A program made the position numbers and the translations under genes. The notes beneath the pieces were generated by a model. It ran no database searches and had not been told where the DNA came from. It saw nothing but the letters and a program-made list of their open reading frames with translations. From Lepas anatifera (taxonomy: Eukaryota; Arthropoda; Thecostraca; Lepadidae): DNA of 64,000 nt. This document shows, one piece after another, positions 34,430 through 43,100 of the stretch (positions are counted from its first letter, which is position 1; each line of letters begins with the position of its first letter). The stretch is taken from the NCBI GenBank assembly GCA_034440635.1, contig JAOTON010001261.1:310001-374000 (forward strand). Direction: 5' to 3'.

Positions 34430-35400
34430 GGCATCAGTGACATTGGCAGTGCAAAACCCAAGAGGTCTAGGAAAATGAACGTTTAGGTGTTTGTGGAGGC
34501 TAGGGTATTCTACCTTAAAGCCGATTTTCATAGACCTAGGTCAATATATTCAAGGTAAAACGAGGCCATGTAGGTTAAATTCTGTATGTGCAGGGTAGCC
34601 ATTGGGAAATGCCGTGATTATGCGATGAGAAGCCGGATATGGAGAGAAAGTGGCCTAAAGTAACAGAGGAAAGGTCTGAGGCAATTTTCTCTGAAACTTT
34701 TAGGCCACAGTCGTTCAAGGCAGGGGCGTAGCCAGGATTTCGCTCAGGGAGGGGCGGCACCCCGAAAAGGGCCCCTGCGACAGCACCAAAAGGGCCCTGA
34801 TGAGTAAGAAGTGCCCTCCTTGTTCCAGAACAGAGTGCTGAAGAGGGTTTAAGAGGGCCCTGTCTGGTATAAAATGCCAAATTTGGCCACAGAGCATAGT
34901 GCGGGCGAGCCACGCTTCGCGTGGCTCGTGTCCTCAGGGGGCCCTTCGGGCCCTCAGGGAGGGGCGGCTGTCCCTGCCGCCCCCCTTGGCTACGCCCCTG
35001 GTTCAAGGCCATTGACCTTTGGCGTCAAAATATTACATTTGCCTATAACGTGTACTGCAACTAGCACTATGGCAACCGTCGGGCGGAAAATAAGGTTTGA
35101 CTTTGACCCATGACCTTTGTCTTGAACCTGCGACTTTGAGCTCAAGATTGATTGACCTAGCGTATGACGTCATATCATGATTACGTAATATTAGGTGGCA
35201 TCATCCGACCAAAGGTACTGGGGTCAATGACCTTGAAATGGTGGTATGACCTTGACCTGTGACTTTTTACTTAGACTCGACCTTCAAGGGAGGTGAGACA
35301 TAAAATCCTCATATAATGTTGCGACGTCACCTCTCGGTCTACAATACCGGCGAGCTTGTGCGACCGAGCGCAAACCTTGTTCAATGTACAATGTTCATGG
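34430..35400 (+). repeat. AGGTCA-array repeat family, copy 2, split by a MITE
   Basis: Aligns with the reverse complement of 17.64-18.33 kb on both sides of an inserted hAT MITE (34721-35000). Landmarks are CATAGACCTAGGTCAATA (about 34529), CATTGACCTTTGG after the MITE, TATGACGTCATATCATG, TGACCTTGACCTGTGAC, and GACGTCACCTCTCGGTC near 35321-35337. TGACCT half-sites recur throughout. Confidence 0.75.
34721..35000 (+). mobile_element. hAT-type MITE, subfamily D (CAGGGGCGTAGCCAGG), perfect TSD
   Basis: 280 bp with 19-bp inverted ends CAGGGGCGTAGCCAGGATT / CTTGGCTACGCCCCTG and perfect TSD GTTCAAGG (34713-34720, 35001-35008). The interior matches the 48.8-kb copy nearly base for base (GAGTGCTGAAGAGGG, GGCCACAGAGCATAGTGCGG, GGCGGCTGTCCCTGCC). 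The inserted copy interrupts the AGGTCA repeat. Confidence 0.95.
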
Positions 35401-35611
35401 ACTTGAATGCGAGGTAGTCTTCCGTTGCAATAAATTCACATGTATATTGATAAACTGCATTGTCTGGGTGCAGATAATCCGGATTCTCGACATCCTTGAT
35501 CTCTATTTTTTCACAAAAGGCTAGGCTGATGACAGTGTGTGGAAAGTGTAGGGGCTGTACAACAGGTATGCTCTGGAGAAGAAACCAGGTCCGATGGCAA
35601 AAAACGGTCAC
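35389..35611 (-). other. Short unassigned protein-like ORF
   Basis: 76 codons on the minus strand with balanced composition, including FCEKIEIKDVENPDYLHPDN and YTCEFIATEDYLAFKSM. It looks more protein-like than neighbouring frames, but I recognise no family and see no clear splice sites. It adjoins the end of the AGGTCA repeat, so it may be a remnant of an unrecognised element. Confidence 0.3.
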
Positions 35612-35785
35612 TAAATTTGAAATCAGTGGTATCGAAATAGGCAGAAACAGGTATCACGTGCCGGATCCACTTTGGCTGTTGACCAGTGTTATCAGGGCCT
35701 GTTTCTTTTATTTGTTTTTTTTCAGTTCAGCAGGCACCCACAATCATGTCCAAAAGCCACACCCCTGCCATACCACAACGTCCTG

Positions 35786-36027
35786 CTTAGGCAGATCCAG
35801 GGGGCAAACGGGGCAGGTGCCCCTTCCCCTCCGATCGACCCTCGGTGCCCCCTGAAAGTTTGATGACGCCCTCCCCCGGAAATGTCGCTTCCCATCCCCC
35901 CGCTCCCCGGGATGCGAAAATCGACTCTCACCGATAATATTTGGCGCCCACCTAATAGACAAAGTCAGACAAAAATGTGCCCCAATGGTCCAGATGCCCC
36001 CCTTTCCCAATCCTGGATCCACCTATG
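35786..36027 (+). mobile_element. hAT-type MITE, subfamily B, diverged
   Basis: Left end CTTAGGCAGATCCAGGGGG, right end CCTGGATCCACCTATG. Internal landmarks CGATCGACCCTCGGTGCCCC and AATGTCGCTTCCCATCC match the 47.5 and 53.7 kb copies. The flanks do not give a clean TSD. Confidence 0.75.
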
Positions 36028-36099
36028 TTGTCCCGCTCCAGTCCACGTTTTCCCAGAGAATGTGTCCAGGAAACGCTCTCGTCCCGTCCAATATCGTTC

Positions 36100-36421
36100 C
36101 ATTGGTGGACTCAGGGGGGGCATTCCGGTCATGCCCCCCCAAAGGCCTGGGGGGGAGGGCAAACTATCGTTTGGCCCCTCAAAGGCCGGATAAAGTTTTG
36201 AAAAAAGGTGTCTACACTAAGTCTGTCAGCAAAAATATTCGCTCCCACCCCCCCCCAGGAGAGCGAGCATCTCTACACTAAGTCTGTCAGCAAAAAATAT
36301 TCGCTCCCACCCCCCCCCCAGGAGAGCGAGCATGTACTTGGAGAGGTAGTTTATACTAGGTCTGTCGAGCACCCACCAAATTGCACGTCCCACCCCCCTC
36401 GCCGCCCTCCAGGAGGCATCT
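36100..36421. mobile_element. hAT-type MITE, subfamily E, with internal tandem duplication
   Basis: Left end CATTGGTGGACTCAGGGGGG and the internal landmarks of subfamily E (CATTCCGGTCATGCCCC, GGTGTCTACACTAAGTCTGT). A segment of about 65 bp containing CACTAAGTCTGTCAGC, TATTCGCTCCCACCCC and AGGAGAGCGAGCAT is repeated in tandem at about 36208-36335, lengthening the element. The right end is unclear. Confidence 0.7.
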
Positions 36422-37510
36422 ATTAGCATAAATCATTTTCTCTCATTTTGAATGTACTCTAAAAAGTGATGCTAGAAAAATCCTATATTTTGGCTCATAT
36501 TCACGAAAACGGAACTGCCAGCACTCTAAAAAGGTTTAGCCAGAGAAAAAAGGAACGTAAGCATACATATCAAAAGCGCAAGTTTCATTAATATTACAAG
36601 ATTAACGTCTTTGGCCCAAGCTATTCTCCGCCTTCCATATGAATGACTGGATGCGGTGGACACAGAGCAAAATACCTCACTGTCCACCACAGAATAAGAG
36701 ACTTGGAGATTGCTTGCTTGGACCAATTCGGGATTAGTTGCTTGGACCAACGCTTTCCTAAGCTTGAGAGGTGTGGTTTTTAGAATTTATTGCAAGAGGT
36801 AATGTGCGTGTGGACTGTGATGTACTGCAGTGACGATGTAATGTTTGCAGTGCTATTGGCGTAATATTTATCATGTGATATTGCGTGATTTTTTACGAAC
36901 ATTTTCGAAGAAGGCAAACAGACAGTATTTTCAACTTATTTTTAAGACTCTTTTGAAGTAGTAAAGATGTAAACAATATCTATCAAAATACGCATGATCA
37001 TAACTCTCCCAAAATTTGCTTTCAATTGATATGCGAATCGTACCACATTAAAATTTGTATAGCCTAATTACCGTCAATTAGAAAATATCATTATTTCTGA
37101 AGCACCCTGTATGATTTGACGGAAATGTACCGAGTGATGTTAAGTTGTGTTCGGCGACATCTTCATCGGTAAAAAAGACACATAACTCCCTGCTCACCAC
37201 CCGCTCAAAACCATGACGCCTTTACATTGTGTATTATGTTTATATTCACCTCTAACCACTGGCGCGCCGGCTGCTCTCCGTTTGGCTGGGATCCGGACCC
37301 GGCCCCCCGACCCTCAGGCCGTGGAAGCCCTGGGGAGAGGAACAGCCAGCTTCGCTCAAGGGTCCAACCGGACCCAGTGCCGTGTTCATCAAAACTTCAC
37401 TTGGAACTAAAGCAGGATCGTGTCATGTCTTAGGGATCAAAGGAGGATAGTCAAACTTTCGAACATTTCATTGATAGGTTTTGAAGTGCTGCGGTGAGGA
37501 GCATGATGAT
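36422..37510. other. Noncoding stretch, nothing recognised
   Basis: No repeat or gene recognised. Confidence 0.5.
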
Positions 37511-38198
37511 AAGTTGATAAGGTGATGATAAGTTGATCAAGTGGCATGTCCCCTCGAATCTGGAACTGTAAAAAACACTGAAGATTATATAATTGTGTGC
37601 TACTCGGGCACAGCCCTTCTTCAGAATCATGGAGTAAATATCACAAATTCTCGGTCATAGTGTAGCCAGACCTCGAATTGAGCTTCACACAAATGCATTT
37701 TAGAATGAAAAAATGGATGTCGTGACAACAACGATCCTGGTACCTCTAACCTAAGAGTAATGCCGACAATACAACAAGACTAGACCAGTATTTGTGTGAC
37801 AGACTTTTCTATTATTTCAGCCAAACACTAGCTTTTTCAATAACAATGAAAAAAATTATCATTGAAAAATTTTCATTGTTATTGAACAGCTAGTGTTTGG
37901 CTGAAATAACAGAAAAGTCTGTCACACATATGCTGGTCTAGTCTTGTTGTATTGTCGGCATTACTCTTAGGTTAGAAGTACCAGGATCGTTGTTATCACG
38001 ACATCCAATTTTTCATTCTAAAATGCATTTGTGTGAAGCTCAATTCGAGGTCTGGCTACACTATGACTGAGAATTATTGATATTTACTCCATGATTCTGA
38101 TGAAGGGCTGTGTCCGAATATATAATCTTCAATGTTTTTACATTTCCGGACTCGAGGGGACAGGCCACCTGCTCAACTTATCATCACCTTATCAACTT
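37511..38198. mobile_element. 688-bp near-perfect palindrome (foldback MITE)
   Basis: The left arm starts AAGTTGATAAGGTGATGATA and the right arm ends with its complement TATCATCACCTTATCAACTT. The centre is near 37858, between CAATAACAATGAAAA and TTTTCATTGTTATTG. Arms of about 340 bp differ at only scattered positions, for example the ACTCGGGCACAGCCC / GTGTCCGAATAT region. No coding capacity. If transcribed it would form one long hairpin RNA. Confidence 0.92.
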
Positions 38199-38304
38199 TT
38201 TTGAACATTTCTTCTAAGGCGCTGTTGTCCCCTTTTTAGTAGTCGCCGCGGCTTACGCGGGGGGTTTTCTTTGAAAAAGACAGGAAAGGAAAGAGTTAAC
38301 ACCA

Positions 38305-38420
38305 GTGATGGTTACAATGGCTCTGGGGGGGGGGGGGGGGGCTCAAGCTCCCCTCCCCAGAAATGTTAGAGTGACTATAGTAAATACATATGGGTGCCAG
38401 TATAATGTAGTAAGCCAGTG
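38305..38420 (-). mobile_element. Degenerate hAT-MITE subfamily A remnant with G17 run
   Basis: The reverse strand reads GTCACTCTAACATTTCTGGGG and GAGCTTGAGCCCCC, like the inner part of subfamily A. A run of 17 G lies at 38325-38341. Ends are too worn for a TSD. Confidence 0.4.
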
Positions 38421-39105
38421 GTCCATTCACCCCAAAAAATGTCGCACTCAGAGGGTATTTGGAACAAAAATAAACTAATACTTCACTTATGATGCGTATT
38501 TCTGTGTCAAAAGGCCATGCAGAAAAAAATATCAGCAACTGGGAAAACCTCCCTTTTACTGAAACAGTAAACGGTGCTATTGTTAAAACAGTAAAGACAG
38601 GCTACTCTTTTTGCTTTACTAAAACAAAAAGCCAAAAACGAAAAAACAGTAGCCTGTCTGCTCCCATCGCTAGTTTCTGCCTCAACCCATAGCAAAAGGT
38701 GCTGGCGGCGTGCGCGCCTGTATCGCATCACCAGCGGCCTGGGAGTACAGCCCCGATTGAGCCATCGACTGCGGCGAAGCGCAGGTGACGAAATCTACCG
38801 TGGGAACTCACCTGGCACCCCCGGCCGCCCACGCAAGTGGTGCCACTCGGCCTGGGTGAGGGAGAGGATCTCAGGGTGAAGGATATTCAGATCTAATCCA
38901 ACCCCTGCACGAAGTTTTTACCTGAAGCTGCCTGAAGTTCTCCTTCACAGTCCGAGCGATCCGTCTGCTCGCAACGATAGAAAATTACACAACACATAGG
39001 TTATTTACAAATCCGACTACTATACAAATCCGACTGTCTCCTTTTTAGAAAATACCTTTTCGCTCTTTGTTTGCAGTTTATTTATTTTAGAACCTTGTAA
39101 GGTGT
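38421..39105. other. Noncoding stretch, nothing recognised
   Basis: No gene recognised. The both-strand ORFs at 38489-38731 mirror each other. Confidence 0.5.
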
Positions 39106-39185
39106 TGTGTCTCAGATCTCAGTATCAATTCTCAGAACAAAAAATTACACGCAATGTGACTACAGAGACCGGCCGGCTGTTGGAT

Positions 39186-39294
39186 CAGAAGCCGTGTTCC
39201 TTCGTCGCCGGCTCCTGATGGTGCATACAGCTACACACGCAGCTACACATGCAGAAGCCGTTTTCCTTCGTCACCGGCTTCTGATGATGCATAC
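39186..39294. repeat. Tandem minisatellite units at the target site, left part
   Basis: Two diverged units of the form AGAAGCCGTTTTCCTTCGTC + ACCGGCTTCTGATGATGCATAC + CAGCTACACA. Each unit is itself a near-hairpin (AGAAGCCG...CGGCTTCT). A third unit continues on the far side of the 3.7-kb transposon (43016-43100), so the element landed inside this array. Confidence 0.8.
39290..39294. repeat. 5-bp target-site duplication, left
   Basis: CATAC immediately before the TGTTACGG terminus. The same five bases follow the other terminus at 43011-43015. Confidence 0.8.
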
Positions 39295-39316
39295 TGTTAC
39301 GGCCCGTATGGAAAAC

Positions 39317-39475
39317 CGGCCCGTTTGAACGGGCCGGCCCTTGTAAACGGGCCAAATAGCTGGCCCGTATGCAAACAGACCAGCAAATTGGCCCGTTTGG
39401 CAAATGGGCCGGTCGTTTGCATAACGTCCGGCCGTTTGCAAACCGGCCGGACTTTTTGCAAACGGGCCAAAGCTG
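39317..39475. repeat. Subterminal array of palindromic GGCCCGTTTGC words, left
   Basis: At least seven full or half copies of the 20-bp palindrome GGCCCGTTTGCAAACGGGCC, with changes such as CCGGCCGTTTGCAAACCGG. Array density and its mirror at the other end suggest transposase-binding sites. Confidence 0.85.
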
Positions 39476-40374
39476 ATAAAGATGTGGGTAGCAGGTAATG
39501 ACAAGTCAACTTAGTTGATGGTATGTCGGTTAGGAAAATTGTCAATCGCGAGGTGTAAGGAGTGACATGTCAACCATGTCAATAATAATTTGAATAAGAG
39601 AAACACGCCATCAATGATCTGAAAGTTTTTGGGTAACAGTTTTTGTCATGAAACTGCCCTATATCTATCAATAGCTGTCATGATACTGTTAAATATTTAC
39701 TGATAGATATATATCCTTCTGAAACCACCTAAGCATAAGCATAAGCCTGGGCATAAGTGATCATTAGCGATCCCTGTTTTAGTGAAATATTAATTTTCAT
39801 ACTAGGTAAGTATGTACTTTGATTAAGTTACTAGTCATTCTAGATACTTGTTAAATATGTTTGCAGTCAAATTCAAGATAATTTATAAAAACATAGGCGT
39901 TTTTGTCTTTGTTCACAGCTTTGGCATACAGTTTCTCATACTGCAGCCCACATCAGGGCAACGAGATCAGCAGAACAGTGGATTTAAGCAACAGTGCATT
40001 TAATACAAATTTTGAACCAGCTCCCCGCAGATTGCAACACCATTTCTGATAAAACTTACTTGCAGAATGTTGGGGGTTGGCTCCAAAGATACAGAAAATG
40101 TCAACTAGGTTGTACGCCACCTGTTCTTCTGACTTTGTTCGGAGTGGCCGCAACACTACGAATTTGGTGAGGTGATTCTGACAATTTAGTATATAGGAAT
40201 ATCCATCCTTCCTCTCACTGTGCCAGTCGCTGAGGTCGACTTGAGCATGTCTGGCCATGTCATCAGTAATGGTTGAGAGAGACACTATTGTATTCTGTAG
40301 CCGTGTCTTCTTCGTCTCGCAGTTTTTGCAGGTTTGTAGGTACAGCCCGACAGTTGCACGGCTAATGTTGGCGT

Positions 40375-40440
40375 ATTTGTACTTTACTGCGTTAAAGGGA
40401 AAGTGGCACCACTTTCCTTTAACGCGGTAAAGTACAAATA
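40375..40440. repeat. Perfect-looking palindrome at the MITE-target junction
   Basis: TATTTGTACTTTACTGCG followed by TTAAAGGGAAAGTGG is mirrored by CCACTTTCCTTTAACGCG and GTAAAGTACAAATA. About 32 bp per arm with very few mismatches. The outer 18 bp on the left belong to the integrase gene, so target DNA has been copied in inverted orientation into the MITE end. Confidence 0.9.
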
Positions 40441-40869
40441 ACGTAATTTTAACTGAGATAGCCAAGTTGTAAAGCATGCTGGAAAACCCGGCACTCAATA
40501 TATCGTTTGTCTTGAAACTCAAAGCTTCCGTAGAGAAAAGCTAACAACCTACCTGAAATAAACCCAACATGTACCCCATGTAGCAGACCACAACTGTCAG
40601 CTGTTGGTGTGACGACATATGCTGACGTCATGGTGAGTATCAGCCAATCGAAGCCCTTGAAGCCTATTGAATATGGTAGTAGTTGTCAGATCATGACATC
40701 ATCCACAGGCAGGGATTACTTTCTATAGAGGAGCATTTTAAAAATAAAAATATCGAGCTTATTGTAAATGTTTTCAGGGAAATCATGGACGCTTTCATGA
40801 ACTTTGGCTAGAAGTACCCCTAATTGCACTAAATTCCAAGATTCGACCAGGGTGCCACATTCCCTTTAA
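40392..40869 (-). mobile_element. TTAA-flanked MITE, copy 2, inside the integrase gene
   Basis: Bounded by TTAA at 40392-40395 and 40866-40869, with terminal repeats AAAGGGAAAGTGGCACC and GGTGCCACATTCCCTTT. Reverse orientation relative to the 20.4-kb copy, which it matches throughout (GACATATGCTGACGTCA, AGCCAATCGAAGCCCTTGA, CATGACATCATCCACAGGC). Removing the insertion and one TTAA leaves the integrase reading frame unbroken across the junction (K-T-F-N-A-V), which proves both the TSD and the insertion polarity. Confidence 0.9.
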
Positions 40870-41175
40870 ACGTCTTGCTACTGCCAGGATGCCCCAGTGA
40901 AAGGTGCAGCTCATGAATAACATCAAATACTTCCTCATTGTGGATGATTTCTCGTCATGTGTTTTTGTTGATCAACTTTTGCACTCCTGCAATTGTAATT
41001 AAATCATACTTTTTGAAGCGCGGGTAGTGTCTCGCTAAGTACAGCTTTCCATGAGCCTTAATGTCCGCTAAGTCTTTGACGATCTCATCATAAGTGACCT
41101 TCGGCACCGACTGCGTGTTCGTTGCTTTTCATCTTTCGCAGCAACAAAAAAAGCAAAGAACTCCTCTTGCGACAT

Positions 41176-41744
41176 AGTTCCTGATTATAATCATTATTGG
41201 TAACTTAATGAAGCAGGGAGTGGGCAAAGACGAGGTTTAGGACAACACGCACATTGGAAATGATATGACCGCATTCACTTTTTCAGGGCATATTTTCCAT
41301 AGTATTCAACAATCGAAAACCAATCTGATCAGAGGCTAGATAATGCCGGTGTTCACAGAGGTGGTCTTTGCCTGTGACTAAGCGATTCTTAGCATCTTTA
41401 AAACTGTTTTTTGGCAAAACCAAGGAGCACTAAGTTATTTCCGGATACATATTTACTTTGATAACTGAATACGTAGGTACCAGTCATCCTTAAATGCTAA
41501 AGCTCTACAAGCAGCAATCTATTCAAGCATTGCAAGCATTTCTGCACGAATGTAAATGGAATGCAGTGCAGTCACAATGCTTGCCATGTTCAGATATTAA
41601 TATTAACTTAATTTAATCGCCCAGTTTACAAATTCATGGGAAATAAAAAGATTCATGAAAATGGAAAAATTAGATGCATTAAACTAAAAATACGGACTTT
41701 CTCTAATAGACCAGACCCAATCAGTTTCCATACAACTTAGTTTT
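41176..41744. other. Inner noncoding part of the Ginger-like element
   Basis: Lies between the integrase start and the inner MITE. No second gene is recognised. Confidence 0.5.
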
Positions 41745-41905
41745 CATGGTCCAAATGCGATCTGATCAAACCGCAGATCCAGATACATCTTGGAGTCGTC
41801 GAGTTCACGAAGCGCTATTTTCCCAACTTTAGCACAGACTCTGCCATAGTGATGGGAAAACGCGCGTACTCCATCTGCATGCGATCCGGATCACATTTTG
41901 GCCAT
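41745..41905. mobile_element. Palindromic MITE family P, copy 2
   Basis: The left half (ATGGTCCAAATGCGATCTGATC, TTGGAGTCGTCGAG) is approximately inverted in the right half (ACTCCATCTGCATGCGATCC, GGATCACATTTTGGCCAT). Related to 28965-29130. Sits in the inner part of the Ginger-like element. Confidence 0.6.
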
Positions 41906-42754
41906 AAGAGACTAGGCCAGTGACTATCATCCGAATCCAAAATCCAATAAATATGTATTGAATACAACTAATTCGATAATGACCTGGATTCAAATGCTCA
42001 TCCAGTTTCGAAGCTAAGCTGTTCCGGCACTCAGCAAAAGGTGGAGGTAATGTTACCTGGGATAATTTGCCTAGAAAGGCCCCGAAGCAGCCAATTTGGA
42101 TTCAGTAAAGCAGAGGAAGATAGACTGCGCATAAAATGGAAAATTAATTTGGAACTTTGTTTCAGCTACTTAATTTCCTTTACCTAGAAAAGATGGCAGC
42201 CTTAGCTAAACCTTCTATGATGAGAGGCGCTGGCATTGCCTCTAATCTAATTATCCTAGCCAGGTATGATTGTAAATGCAGATGGGGTGGCACAGGATAT
42301 TTATCAAATTCTTAAATCTATGACTCAAAAATGAATATTTTAATATGGACCTCTCCCAAACCAGAAATAGAGCATAACCTGAAATCGAAGATAGTAAATT
42401 TCTAATGCTATATTTAGGGTTCAATCCAGGATGACGCAATATTCTTAAACGTAGGTACACAACCATGCATAACATTTACCAGAGATTCAGCAAGTCTCAG
42501 GCGACGAGGCGGTCCAATCACCCTGCACTTCACAGATAAAAGAAGGCGTACAACGCTTGGTCTTCCGGCGGCAGGTCGGGTCACTATTATGCTCAGGAGG
42601 TGGAGTGGGCGGGATTTATCCAATGCGCTTCGGTCCAGAAGTGGAAAAATTAGGCATGATGCGATTTGGAGCCAATTTTCATGAAATTTGATCAGTAGAC
42701 CCATTCCAAGAACGCTGCTGCGTGCGAATTCATTTTACTCAAATCCGTTTTAAG

Positions 42755-43010
42755 CGAGCCGGCTGATTTGTAAACGGACCGGCCGGTTTGCAAACGGGCT
42801 GGCCAGTTTGTAAACGGGCCGGTCGGTTTGCAAACGGGCCAGGATACTAGAAAACCCAAACGGGCCAGACTTTGCAAACGGGCCACATCGCTGCCTTTGC
42901 GCTGACGCCCATTAAACGGGCCATTTGCTGGCCCGTTTGCATACGGGTATTTGGCCCGTTTACAAATGGGCGGCTCGTATGGGGGCCGATTTTCCATACG
43001 GGCCGTAACA
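42755..43010. repeat. Subterminal array of palindromic GGCCCGTTTGC words, right
   Basis: Copies such as GGTTTGCAAACGGGC, GTTTGTAAACGGGCCGG and GCAAACGGGCC repeat every 20-40 bp up to the terminus CCATACGGGCCGTAACA. Mirror image of the left array. Confidence 0.85.
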
Positions 43011-43100
43011 CATACATTACATACACAGCTACACAAGCAGAAGCCGTTTTCCTTCGTCACCGGCTTCTGATGATGCATACATTACATACACGCAGCTGCC
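43011..43100. repeat. 5-bp TSD, right, and continuing tandem minisatellite
   Basis: CATAC (43011-43015) duplicates 39290-39294. The rest is the same AGAAGCCG...CGGCTTCTGATGATGCATAC unit as on the left flank, plus an ATTACATACACAGCTACACA spacer. Confidence 0.8.

Larger units (their letters stand above)
40000..41175 (-). pseudogene. Integrase pseudogene of the Ginger-like element, split by a MITE
   Basis: Minus strand. An apparent start ATG at 41173-41175 opens MSQEEFFAFFVAAKDEKQ. After a frameshift the frame reads VTYDEIVKDLADIKAHGKLY, then an in-frame TGA just after LINKNT, then EVFDVIHELHLSLGHPGSSK, which holds the paired histidines of the zinc-binding domain. A TTAA MITE (40392-40869) interrupts here. 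The protein resumes in frame with KYANISRATVGLYLQTCKNC, supplying the CxxC half, then the integrase core beginning HAQVDLSDW (first catalytic Asp) and YILNCQNHLTKFVVLRPL. Past FCIFGAN, where the second Asp (usually ILQSDNGREF) is expected, the sequence is unrelated, so the second Asp and Glu are gone. The gene is dead on at least four counts. The family call rests on the HH-CC spacing and the QVDL...HLTKFVVLRPL signature, typical of KRBA2/Ginger-type integrases. Confidence 0.85.
39295..43010 (-). mobile_element. Complete but dead Ginger/GIN-like integrase DNA transposon
   Basis: 3,716 bp. The first 28 bases, TGTTACGGCCCGTATGGAAA..., match the reverse complement of the last 28 at 27 positions. 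A CATAC duplication flanks it on both sides. Behind each terminus lies an array of GGCCCGTTTGCAAACGGGCC-like palindromic words (39317-39475 and 42755-42980) in mirrored arrangement. The interior has one recognisable gene remnant on the minus strand, a retroviral-type integrase with HH-CC zinc domain and DDE core (40000-41175). Terminal TGTT..., a short TSD and a gypsy-like integrase without reverse transcriptase are the hallmarks of Ginger/GIN DNA transposons, the group linked to vertebrate GIN1; integrase domains like that of KRBA2 are related. Assignment to Ginger is inference from these traits. Two later insertions sit inside (40392-40869, 41745-41905). Confidence 0.82.

Noticed and set aside
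36208..36335. Direct repeats at 36.2 kb considered as a CRISPR-like array
   Set aside because: Only two units, part of a hAT MITE, in a eukaryotic genome.
39185..39545. ORFs with repeated peptide words such as ARLQ.GRP in 39.2-39.5 and 42.7-43.1 kb
   Set aside because: They are translations of the palindromic GGCCCGTTTGC arrays at the ends of the integrase element.
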